Positions 1 through 6,765 of a DNA stretch of 7,458 nucleotides are shown here, one piece after another. Source of the DNA: an uncultured archaeon. GTDB taxonomy: Archaea > Thermoproteota > CALKCG01 > B24. The notes below the pieces were generated by a model. It had not been told where the DNA came from and ran no database searches. It was given only the letters and a program-made list of their open reading frames with translations. The number at the start of each line of letters is the position of its first letter. Position 1 is the first letter of the stretch. The translations under genes and the position numbers were made by a program. The stretch is from contig CALKCG010000166.1 in NCBI GenBank assembly GCA_938082915.1, forward strand, positions 1 to 7,458. The letters run 5' to 3'.

Positions 1-2
1 AC

Positions 3-2057
3 CATTCCCTCATATTTACAAATACGAGGGAACATTCCGAGGTTTTAGCTTCAAGGTTAAAGGCTTTAGCACCAGAAGTTAAAGTTGGAGTACACCACGG
101 CTCATTATCTAAAGATGTTAGACAGGAAGCCGAAGAGGGGATTAGAGAGGGTGAACTTAATGCTTTGATCTGCACGAGTAGTATGGAGCTTGGTATAGAT
201 ATTGGAAGACTCGACATGGCTATCCAGTACATGTCTCCTAGGCAAGTCATTAGATTCGTACATAGAATCGGTAGAAGTGGGCATGGCGTGGGTAAAGTAA
301 GTAAAGGGGTAGTCATAACGGTATCTCCCGAAGACTCTCTTGAAGCAGCAGTAATAGTTAGGAGAATGTTCTTAGGTCTTCTTGAGAAGAGTAAAGTGCA
401 TGAGTTGGCACTTGACGTTTTAGCCCATCAAATAGCTGGCTTAACGCTTGATTTTAAACGTATAAAAGTAGATGCTGCTTATGAAATCGTTAAACGTGCA
501 TATCCCTATAGAAGACTTACACTAGATGATTTCATTGAAGTTGTCAATCTCTTGAACAACATCGGAATAGTTAGATACTTAAGTGGTGAACTACTGGTTA
601 CCCGTAAAGCCTACAGTTATTACTTTGAGAACCTTTCAACAATTCCAGACGTTGAACAGTATGTTGTTAAAAATGCTTTAGATGGGAGAATAATCGGCGT
701 TTTAGATCAAGAGTTCGTAGGTGAAAGGGGGGAGGCGGGACTTATTTTTATAATGAGGGGACAGACTTGGAGAATTTTAAGTCTCGATCACGAGAAGAAG
801 ATAGTTAACGTTGAACCTACAGGAGAGGTTATAGGCGCCGTACCTTCATGGGAGGGGGAGCTCATTCCGGTATCGAGGGAGGTGGCATCTGAAGTTTATG
901 AAGTCCTCAGTAGAATTTACGATGAAATCAAACGTGGCGGTGACCCTTTTAAACCTCTGCAAAACTATGATTTGACAGAAGCCGCTAAGTCTAAAGTCGT
1001 AGAGTACGTAGAAGAACAGAGTAAAGCATGTACTATAATTCCTAGTCCTAGAAGAATACTAGTTGAAGGTTTTAGAGAAGCAGTAGTCATATACATACCT
1101 TTTGGAGATTTAATAAACAGAACACTAGCATTAACGTTAACAGCCGTGCTCAGCAATAGGTCAGGCTATTCAATTGGTTTCCAGGTGGATCCGTATAGGA
1201 TTTGCCTTTTAGGTTTATTCAATCTATCGATTCAAAATGTCGTTGAAGAAATTAAAAGACTCAAACCGGAGGAGCTTGTCCGACTGCTTGAGGCAATTTT
1301 ACCGGAGACAAGTCTTTTTAAGTGGAGATTCTGGCATGTAGCGAAGAGAATTGGTATAGTCAGTAGGGATGCCGATTATAATTCCTTGAAAACTAAAGCA
1401 CTTATCGAAGCTTATAAAGGAACCCCGGTTTTCCATGAAACTTTTAGGGAAATATTAACAGATAAACTAGATTTAAAAGGAGCTATGGACGTTTTAAGCG
1501 GTATTGTTAGAGGGGATATAAGCGTAGATGTTTTACCTTCCAATTTAAATCCATCACCCATTGCTATGCCCATACTTGAAAGAACTTTACCGCAAGATGT
1601 CCTTAGACCAGTATGCTCAGATGGTGAAACTTTGAAATTGCTTAAACTTAGACTTATGAATACCCGTGTGAAACTTATATGCATCTACAACAATGATTGG
1701 GAAACTATACGTAAAGTTGCGGATTTACCTGAGAGGATTAGATGTCCGCGATGTAAGTCGACGCTAATAGCCGTCATTAAGCCTGGAGACCAAGATTCTA
1801 GGAAGATTGTCAAAAACTGGCTTGAACGGAGAAAGATGGATGAGGATATGAAGAATATATGGATGAGGTTGTGGCGAAACGCTAGTCTAGTCCAGAGCCT
1901 AGGTAGACTTGCAGTTATGGTCATGGCTGGAAGAGGAATAGGACCTACTATAGCTTCGAGAATATTAAGTAAACCCTTCATAAATGAAGAACAGCTTCTC
2001 AAGGAGGTTCATAAAGCCGAAATAGAGTACATTAGAACGCGTCCATTCTGGGACTAA
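3..2057 (+). CDS. Lhr-family ATP-dependent DNA/RNA helicase, 5'-truncated by the window edge
   Basis: Superfamily 2 helicase of the archaeal Lhr type, expected to unwind or anneal nucleic acids in repair or RNA metabolism in the cytoplasm. The frame is already open at base 3, so the first visible ATG/TTG codons are internal. The visible 684 residues begin at motif IV (LIFTNTRE), then VHHGSLSKDVR, motif V (TSSMELGIDIG, about residues 58-68) and motif VI (HRIGRSGH, about 87-94). The winged-helix and Lhr-core regions follow, and near the end a helix-hairpin-helix-like GRGIGPTIASRIL. Motifs Q, I, Ia, II and III, roughly 200-250 residues, lie outside the window. A C-terminal CPRC (about 581-584) looks like half of a zinc knuckle; the expected first CxxC appears reduced to one Cys (CIYNN, about 560). 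The stop overlaps the convergent oxidoreductase stop by 4 bp. Family assignment is firm; the sub-family (aLhr1 or aLhr2) is not settled. Confidence 0.93.
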   Translation, partial: HSLIFTNTREHSEVLASRLKALAPEVKVGVHHGSLSKDVRQEAEEGIREGELNALICTSSMELGIDIGRLDMAIQYMSPRQVIRFVHRIGRSGHGVGKVSKGVVITVSPEDSLEAAVIVRRMFLGLLEKSKVHELALDVLAHQIAGLTLDFKRIKVDAAYEIVKRAYPYRRLTLDDFIEVVNLLNNIGIVRYLSGELLVTRKAYSYYFENLSTIPDVEQYVVKNALDGRIIGVLDQEFVGERGEAGLIFIMRGQTWRILSLDHEKKIVNVEPTGEVIGAVPSWEGELIPVSREVASEVYEVLSRIYDEIKRGGDPFKPLQNYDLTEAAKSKVVEYVEEQSKACTIIPSPRRILVEGFREAVVIYIPFGDLINRTLALTLTAVLSNRSGYSIGFQVDPYRICLLGLFNLSIQNVVEEIKRLKPEELVRLLEAILPETSLFKWRFWHVAKRIGIVSRDADYNSLKTKALIEAYKGTPVFHETFREILTDKLDLKGAMDVLSGIVRGDISVDVLPSNLNPSPIAMPILERTLPQDVLRPVCSDGETLKLLKLRLMNTRVKLICIYNNDWETIRKVADLPERIRCPRCKSTLIAVIKPGDQDSRKIVKNWLERRKMDEDMKNIWMRLWRNASLVQSLGRLAVMVMAGRGIGPTIASRILSKPFINEEQLLKEVHKAEIEYIRTRPFWD

Positions 2058-3055
2058 GCTTGGCCGAGTACTTCCTCGACTTTAACTGGTGCTTTTCTCC
2101 TCCAAGACTCTACAGCAGTCAAAGTTACGGCTAAAGTTCTCAACCCCTCCTCTATCGGAACCTCCGTATCAGTATTTTCAACTATACTTTTGAGAAACTT
2201 TCTATCTTCTTCAAAGTATGGATTTACTGAATGTCTGATTTCAGTAGATTCCATACCTCTGTATATTTTTGCGGATTGAGGACTTATCTCCAATTGAAGA
2301 TTCTTAGCAACAACCCTCAATCCTACAATTCCACCCGTAGGCTGAGCTGCAGAGGTATTCGATATTACTCCTACAGCGCCATTTGTAAATCTGAGCGTGA
2401 AAACTCCAACGTCCTCTATAGTAAAGCCGGGTATGTCTACGTGTAGAATCGTATCCATTTCTGTGTAGACTGTTTCAATCTCGCCGCATAAGAACCTGGC
2501 TAAGTCGAATATATGGGTGGTCTGTTCTACAACCTGACCACCGCTCATGTCTCTCCTGATCCACCATCCTCCGATTGTCGATGGAATCCAGCCCCACCAG
2601 TACCCCTCAACCAAACCTATTCTACCGCCTTCTTCCATTAGAATCGTGCGTGCTCTCTGAACGCCGTCATACTGTCTCCAATGATAGCCAACCCAGCTTT
2701 TAACTTTATACTTACGAATAGCATTAACCATAGATTTAGCGGTGGCTATGTCAAGCGCTATGGGCTTTTCTATGAAAACGCTAACGTTTTTCTCGGCAGC
2801 TACGACCACTTCATCTTTATGAGCAAAAGGTGGAATACATATCCAAACGGCATCTAAATGTTCTTTTTCAAACATATCATGGTAATCTTTGTAAACAGAG
2901 CCTACTCCGACTCTTTGAGCGAAGGATGAGGCCCTAGACTCATCTATATCGCAGAAAGCTATCGGTTTAACGCCAAGGCTTACAAGCTGGTTTAAGTGAT
3001 GGGAGGCTATGCCTCCACATCCTATGAAGCCTATTTTAAGCTCTGACACTTTCAT
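2054..3055 (-). CDS. Gfo/Idh/MocA-family NAD(P)-dependent oxidoreductase
   Basis: Cytoplasmic dehydrogenase of 333 residues, the usual family length, predicted to oxidise or reduce a hydroxyl/keto group on a sugar, inositol or sugar derivative. The N-terminal Rossmann fold shows GFIGCGGIA (residues 9-17) for the dinucleotide and an acidic strand end at CDID (35-38). The signature EKPIA is at 96-100. The second domain carries GGQVVEQTTHIFDLARFL (172-189), with E177, H181 and D184 in the family's catalytic/substrate region. The ATG start is preceded by GGTGA six bases upstream. It lies 42 bp after the fucose-isomerase-like gene on the same strand, so the two are probably co-transcribed. Its stop overlaps the helicase stop tail to tail. 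Exact substrate cannot be read from sequence; a sugar related to that of the neighbouring isomerases is the natural inference. Confidence 0.92.
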   Translation of the reverse strand: MKVSELKIGFIGCGGIASHHLNQLVSLGVKPIAFCDIDESRASSFAQRVGVGSVYKDYHDMFEKEHLDAVWICIPPFAHKDEVVVAAEKNVSVFIEKPIALDIATAKSMVNAIRKYKVKSWVGYHWRQYDGVQRARTILMEEGGRIGLVEGYWWGWIPSTIGGWWIRRDMSGGQVVEQTTHIFDLARFLCGEIETVYTEMDTILHVDIPGFTIEDVGVFTLRFTNGAVGVISNTSAAQPTGGIVGLRVVAKNLQLEISPQSAKIYRGMESTEIRHSVNPYFEEDRKFLKSIVENTDTEVPIEEGLRTLAVTLTAVESWRRKAPVKVEEVLGQA

Positions 3056-3097
3056 GAGTAGTCACCATGTTAAAGATTACTGTACATGGTTATTATG

Positions 3098-4495
3098 TCA
3101 AACGACTATTGGTTTAATTCCGAGAAACTTACACGCGTCTTTTATTTCGTTAGTATAATCTCCATGAATCATACTGGCGTGATGCACAAACCCTTCTTCC
3201 ACGAGAACTCTATAGAGTTTATCTAAGTCTTCAACTTCAACCCAGCTGTAGGTGCCCCTCGTATAAGGCGGTGTTTCTACAACCTTGCCTCGTGTTATGA
3301 GCATCTTAAATTCTCCCTTATGCTCTGTAAGTCTGTTTATGGTTACGACGCCTGGTTTAAGCTTGAACTCGGCAGTCCCATAGCATTTCTCCACTCCCAC
3401 ATCTCTGAAGAGAATACTATGGTATCTAAGGTTAATTGGACAGCCAGAGCATACGAGGGATACAGGTGCGTTACCGCAATGCCACATTAGAACGATGTTG
3501 TCTTTCTCCTGATGTCTTATGGTCCAGTCTACGAAATGTGGCGGAGTTGTTTCAAGCGATGCCAAGTACTGTATCAACATCGTTAAAGCGCCGTATATGT
3601 CAGACTCACAGGCGCATAGCATTCCAGATTCCGTTAACCTTCCCAAGATGTGGCAGACAGCTATACCATACATGTGTTGAAATTCAATCCAACATCTAAC
3701 ACCTGCAGCAGAGAGTTGATTATCCCTGAATAGCCTTCTTAAGACTGTTTCAACTTTAGCTATGAGCTTAAGCTTTTCAGGTGGAACTTCCGAAGCAGTA
3801 ACGTACTTATTGATCTCTTTTACTATCTCTATGATGTCTGGATCATCGTCGCTAAGAGCATTAACAGCTAAGACTATTTGAGATAAGTCTACGGGTACAA
3901 CTTTCTGACTGAAGTGTCTTAACATTTCAGCTTCGTTAAACGTACATGTTTCAAAACGTTCAGGTCTAGGACCGATGAGTCCTATGTTTGCCCATTTAAA
4001 CCCGCTTACTATGGCACATGTCCTTACAAATGCATCGATGCTTTTAAGGAACATTTCATCCTCTGGGAAGACTACTCCTAAAAACTTAAACGGTAATTCT
4101 CTACGGTATAGGGCTGAGGTTAGAGATAGAGTGCCGCAGAAGCTGTCAGATTTTCTGAAACCTTCGGGGCTTATAGTGGGTTCTTTGGTTGCGAAAACCA
4201 TCACTGGAACCCTTAAACTATCTGCTATTCTAGCACCTGCCACTTCATCTCCGAAAGTCATAGTGCCTAGAAGCAAACCTTCAACATTTTCAGCTTTAAA
4301 AAGCCGTGTGACTTTATCGGCATCCTCATCGTTTCTAACAAGACCGTTTTTAGTTAGATTCTCAGATGGATATACGAGCGTCATACTCTCAACTTCGGAT
4401 AGGGTTTTGATGAAACGTTTTCTAAGCTCTACTGCCCAATCCTCGTCGAAGGGCTCCCTATGCAGAGGGACGAATCCTATTTTAACCTTTCTCAC
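3098..4495 (-). CDS. L-fucose/L-arabinose isomerase-family protein
   Basis: Cytoplasmic aldose-ketose isomerase-like protein of 465-466 residues, near the family's usual size. The N-terminal part (MRKVKIGFVPLHREPF) starts an alpha/beta domain that includes a GLLLGTMTFGDE segment. The C-terminal half holds the characteristic blocks, numbered from the upstream GTG: CWIEFQ (269-274, E272), CESDIYGALTM (297-307, E298/D300), MWHCGNAP (338-345, H340) and HHASMIHGDY (439-448). Glu, Asp and His in such positions bind the divalent metal in fucose isomerase; matching individual ligands here is inference. Two tandem GTG codons exist at 4498 and 4495. The GGAGGTG site at 4501-4507 is only 2 nt from the first, so the second (5 nt away) is preferred. 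Cysteines are unusually frequent near the active-site region (C295, C297, C341, C350, C353). The oxidoreductase follows 42 bp downstream. Substrate unknown. Confidence 0.85.
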   Translation of the reverse strand: MRKVKIGFVPLHREPFDEDWAVELRKRFIKTLSEVESMTLVYPSENLTKNGLVRNDEDADKVTRLFKAENVEGLLLGTMTFGDEVAGARIADSLRVPVMVFATKEPTISPEGFRKSDSFCGTLSLTSALYRRELPFKFLGVVFPEDEMFLKSIDAFVRTCAIVSGFKWANIGLIGPRPERFETCTFNEAEMLRHFSQKVVPVDLSQIVLAVNALSDDDPDIIEIVKEINKYVTASEVPPEKLKLIAKVETVLRRLFRDNQLSAAGVRCWIEFQHMYGIAVCHILGRLTESGMLCACESDIYGALTMLIQYLASLETTPPHFVDWTIRHQEKDNIVLMWHCGNAPVSLVCSGCPINLRYHSILFRDVGVEKCYGTAEFKLKPGVVTINRLTEHKGEFKMLITRGKVVETPPYTRGTYSWVEVEDLDKLYRVLVEEGFVHHASMIHGDYTNEIKDACKFLGIKPIVV

Positions 4496-4500
4496 CACAC

Positions 4501-4507
4501 CACCTCC
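4501..4507 (-). promoter_or_regulatory. Strong Shine-Dalgarno for the isomerase-family gene
   Basis: GGAGGTG on the minus strand is a 7-base match to the archaeal anti-Shine-Dalgarno (CACCTCC). It leaves 2 nt before the first GTG (4498) and 5 nt before the second (4495), which favours the second as start. It begins only a few bases after the TAA at 4512-4514, which closes the likely isomerase C-terminal remnant. That spacing is typical of translationally adjacent operon genes. Confidence 0.8.
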
Positions 4508-4599
4508 GGTTTTAACTTAAAAACTCTTTCAAGAAACGGACACCATTCGCTATTTCATTTTCTAGTGTGAGGAAGGCTTTAAGCTTAACCTTCTCCTAC

Positions 4600-4609
4600 A
4601 CAATTTATG
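4600..4609. repeat. Inverted repeat flanking the integrase fragment, left copy
   Basis: ACAATTTATG on the plus strand, the exact reverse complement of 4873-4882. It lies 11 bp beyond the stop codon of the integrase fragment and just before the resumed isomerase-like reading frame, so it falls at the apparent edge of the foreign segment. AT-rich and short, so chance cannot be excluded. Confidence 0.5.
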
Positions 4610-4619
4610 CTTTGCACTT

Positions 4620-4870
4620 TCACTTCCGCTTCCTGAAGAGCATTACTCCGTTGAAGGTCGTCACGTACTCGAAGCCAACTTCTATGAGCTTCGCGGCCTC
4701 TTCTACCGTGGAAGCGGTCTTGCAGTAGAATTCGTCGTTGTTCGTCTGGAACAGGGCTTTCTCTATCGATATGTAAATCATGGTGTTTTGGATGTTCTTA
4801 TGCCCCAGCAATTCTTTGACGTGTATGATGTCCTTGGTCTTGTGATACTCCATGGTAGCTTTCCAACCCT
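4620..4870 (-). pseudogene. C-terminal fragment of an archaeal tyrosine recombinase/integrase
   Basis: About 80 residues of a phage/plasmid-type site-specific integrase. In-frame similarity starts at WKATMEYHKTKD, just after where the HxxR box would be, so it extends upstream of the ATG at 4853. HVKELLGHKNIQNTMIY follows: the H-x6-LGH block and the nucleophile Tyr nine residues after the LGH histidine. The tail ends in GFEYVT...LFRKRK and TGA, which looks like the natural C-terminus. The N-terminal DNA-binding domain and the first catalytic Arg are absent, and the frame is closed upstream by TAA (4884-4886), so it cannot be an active recombinase alone. Codons end mostly in C or G (ACC, GAC, TTC, GCC, CTC), unlike the A/T-ending neighbours, suggesting foreign origin. 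It sits inside the broken isomerase gene, flanked by a 10-bp inverted repeat. An ATG-started 77-residue protein could still be translated, but no role is evident. Confidence 0.85.
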
Positions 4871-4872
4871 CC

Positions 4873-4882
4873 CATAAATTGT
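4873..4882. repeat. Inverted repeat flanking the integrase fragment, right copy
   Basis: CATAAATTGT on the plus strand, the perfect 10-bp inverted partner of 4600-4609. It lies at the point where similarity passes from isomerase (EKFKTIYG) to integrase (WKATMEYH). Together the copies bound a 283-bp segment. Just outside them are similar sequences in the same orientation on the minus strand, TAGAGAAGTTTAA (4896-4884) and TAGGAGAAGGTTAA (4598-4585), differing by one indel and one substitution. These could be a decayed target duplication. Confidence 0.5.
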
Positions 4883-5540
4883 TTTAAACTTCTCTAAGAC
4901 GTCTTCAGTGTAAGGGTCTACATCTCTAACCCAGATTAAAAGCTCTGGGTCTATACATGTCTTCAACGCCTCTGAGCCGACCTCCTCCACCATGTCTAAT
5001 ACGTCTTCGTAACTTTCTATAATCGGAGGGTGGTTTTGTAAAGCTAAAGTTACACCATAATCTTCAGCAAACCTCGAAACTTCTTTGAATGCTTCAACAC
5101 ATAAACGCCAATGTTCATGGTATGGGATGGAGGGATCTACGTCAGTCATACCAGCTGCGAAAACACGTACAATATCGGTCTCAAGGTCTCTCGCAAGTTT
5201 TATGAGCTCTTTAACATATAGAATGTTAAGCTCTCTCTTAAAGGCATCAGAACCCGAGAAATCGTTGTAACCAGCTATGGCAGCTATGTCGAGTCCACTT
5301 GATGAGCTAATTCTCTAAGGTTTCTTCTAGATTCCGCAGATAGATCTCCGGGGTTTGCATGAGGTCTCTTGCCCATCAGCTCAACTCCATCGGAGCCGTA
5401 TTGTTTAACTTTCGGTATGAGCTCCTCAAGACGTACGGGATTTCCTCTGTAGAAGAAACCGGATAAACTTACGCTATGCGAGGAGGGTTTCAAAAGCCTC
5501 GACCCCTCGATTAAGAATAGATTTCTAGCAGTGTTTAAGT

Positions 5541-6425
5541 TTAATCGGTCTTATAGGCGATTACAGCCAACGCCTCCGGTACCTTCTTAACCGTAAAGCC
5601 AGCCTTCTCAAGCCTATTCTTAACACCAGCCATTATATTTTTTCCACTCTTATGGCCGGGCTGACCGGTATAGTGTACTAGTATGCCTTTAGGTTTAAGA
5701 ACTCTGTAGAGCTCACGATAGAACTCTAATCCATACAATTCTCCGGCTAGTGAAAGCCTAGGGGGGTCGTGCATAATCCTATCGAAGGACTCGTCCGCCA
5801 AACGTTTAACGACTTTTAGAGAGTCTTCAACCACTATGGTGATTCTATCGTTTTCAAGCCATCTACTCCACGGGTTGAAACAAGCAATCTCGAGTACGTT
5901 AACGTCCTTCTCTACAGTCAATACTTCACCAGCCCCCATTTTTAAAGCCCATATAGCTGTATAACCTAGTCCAGTACAGACGTCTAGGACTCTACAGCCT
6001 CTCCTAATAGATAACAATTTGACTTTGGTCTTTGAGTCCTCCCAAGGAGTAATGTTTGAAATGCGGTGCATATGGATACCGTTTATTTCTATCGTAGGAG
6101 CCGTATTCGGAGCCACTGGCTTAAGTTTATAGTAATGTTCACCACACGTTTTAGCAATTTTAACTAGAGAACCGTCTAAAATAGCATAGACAACTTCCTC
6201 CCCCAACACTCTTTTAAACTCTTCAATGTTGATTTTCGAGTTACGTATTACAACGTAGTCTTTGCCTACGTAAACCCTCTCCCTTGAAAGACCCATATCT
6301 AGGGAAGTATAAATTTCTCCATCTCGAGCAGAGTGTAAAATTTCTTCAACTATCCAATGTGTTAAAACTGGAACATTCTTAAAATGGTATTTGAATGTTT
6401 TGAAAGACTGGCGCAATACCTTCAA
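5541..6425 (-). CDS. Archaeal class I SAM-dependent methyltransferase (COG2521-like)
   Basis: Predicted cytoplasmic S-adenosylmethionine-dependent methyltransferase of 294 residues, close to the usual length of this archaeal group. An archaeal N-terminal region includes EIYTSLDMGLSRERVYVG (about 37-54). The Rossmann methyltransferase fold follows, with motif I RVLDVCTGLGYTA (145-157), the acidic ribose-binding end of motif II at VEKD (171-174), a motif IV-like MHDPPR (218-223) and the post-motif RELYRVLKPKGILV (237-250). The DPP(R) motif is seen in N-methyltransferases, so an amino group in RNA, protein or a small molecule is a reasonable guess; the substrate is unknown. The start is TTG at 6425, the only start codon after the in-frame TAA at 6459-6461. 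No Shine-Dalgarno is visible, but a TATA box lies about 27 nt upstream, so the message is probably leaderless. The broken isomerase begins 47 bp downstream on the same strand. Confidence 0.87.
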   Translation of the reverse strand: MKVLRQSFKTFKYHFKNVPVLTHWIVEEILHSARDGEIYTSLDMGLSRERVYVGKDYVVIRNSKINIEEFKRVLGEEVVYAILDGSLVKIAKTCGEHYYKLKPVAPNTAPTIEINGIHMHRISNITPWEDSKTKVKLLSIRRGCRVLDVCTGLGYTAIWALKMGAGEVLTVEKDVNVLEIACFNPWSRWLENDRITIVVEDSLKVVKRLADESFDRIMHDPPRLSLAGELYGLEFYRELYRVLKPKGILVHYTGQPGHKSGKNIMAGVKNRLEKAGFTVKKVPEALAVIAYKTD

Positions 6426-6449
6426 TAATAATTGAAGATTAAGAACGTG

Positions 6450-6455
6450 TATATA
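6450..6455 (-). promoter_or_regulatory. TATA box for the methyltransferase gene
   Basis: The minus strand reads CTCTATATACACG here. The TATATA centre is about 27 nt upstream of the TTG at 6425, matching the archaeal spacing of TATA box to transcription start. With no ribosome-binding site before the TTG, this suggests transcription begins at or next to the start codon. Inference from spacing only. Confidence 0.5.
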
Positions 6456-6475
6456 GAGTTATACCAGGTGCCTAA

Positions 6476-6655
6476 AGAAGAAAAATTGAGTGTAAATACC
6501 AGCGGCCCACTACGAATACCATTGAACGTTGTCTTAAGGCGTTTAAAGAAAGGCGTGAAGCTAAAGCTGAAACATCTCCTCCTAGTGTTAGAAGTGTTTT
6601 CAAGGTTATTTTTAACCATAAATTCTTAACTTTATTTTCATATGGATTTTTATAA
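6476..6655 (+). pseudogene. Possible relic of a transposase C-terminus
   Basis: This frame stays open for 59 codons, from the TAA at 6473-6475 to the TAA at 6653-6655, with no start codon and no ribosome site. It contains PTTNTIERCLKAFKERR, which resembles the TTNxIE...RR block around the third catalytic Glu of Mutator/IS256-type DDE transposases. It then reads SPPSVRSVFKVIFNH, a helix-like stretch where such proteins continue. No catalytic Asp residues or inverted termini are visible. The call rests on one short motif and could be chance, especially as two other frames are also open across this stretch. Confidence 0.25.
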
Positions 6656-6765
6656 GTGAAATTTTCGGTTAAAATTTAACGTTGATGTAAACGTTTTCTA
6701 AATCGATTATAAACTTCATCTGAAGAAAGTGTTAAAAGTCCGACCTTCAAGTCGCTTATGAGCGG

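Larger units (their letters stand above)
4512..5493 (-). pseudogene. Sugar-phosphate isomerase/epimerase (xylose-isomerase-like TIM barrel), frameshifted and interrupted
   Basis: Three pieces of one gene are visible. Piece 1, from a TTG start (5493), carries SVSLSGFFYRGNP and DGVELMGKRP, typical of the N-terminal barrel strands. It runs to about 5302, where its frame hits TAG at 5284. Piece 2 continues one frame over from about 5299 (SGLDIAAIAGYNDFSG) through VRVFAAGMTDVDPS, LALQNHPP and TCIDPELL, family landmarks around the metal/substrate site, and loses similarity after EKFKTIYGRVG near 4866. A missing single base (or two extra) around 5299-5301 explains the shift. Piece 3 (4595-4512) reads EKVKLKAF then TLENEIANGVRFLKEFLS and stop, resembling this family's C-terminus; its stop sits just before the next gene's ribosome site. 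Between pieces 2 and 3 lies a recombinase fragment. The pieces total about 240 residues of an expected 270-290, so some 40-50 barrel residues seem lost. Almost certainly non-functional. The original gene would have been first in a sugar operon with the two genes downstream. Piece 3 is the least certain part. Confidence 0.82.

Noticed and set aside
965..2002. Minus-strand frames of 63-105 codons inside the helicase gene
   Set aside because: Antisense shadows of a strongly supported coding sequence, without ribosome sites or recognisable domains.
3975..4520. 181-codon open frame on the plus strand opposite the fucose-isomerase-like gene
   Set aside because: Fully antisense to a well-supported gene, no ribosome site, Ser/Thr/Leu-rich composition typical of a complementary-strand shadow.
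4778..4866. C-terminal extension of the isomerase frame ending ...WGIRTSKTP
   Set aside because: This is the integrase DNA read out of frame; real isomerase similarity ends near 4866.
4600..4882. SSV-type integrase split (intC) at a tRNA attachment site
   Set aside because: No tRNA gene or tRNA 3' end is visible at either edge, and the flanking 10-bp repeat is inverted, not direct.
6422..6629. Two 65-codon frames on opposite strands between the methyltransferase and the repeat region
   Set aside because: They overlap each other almost completely and lack ribosome sites. The plus-strand start (MKIKNVYIELYQVP) faintly recalls an enolase-superfamily N-terminus, but nothing after it fits.
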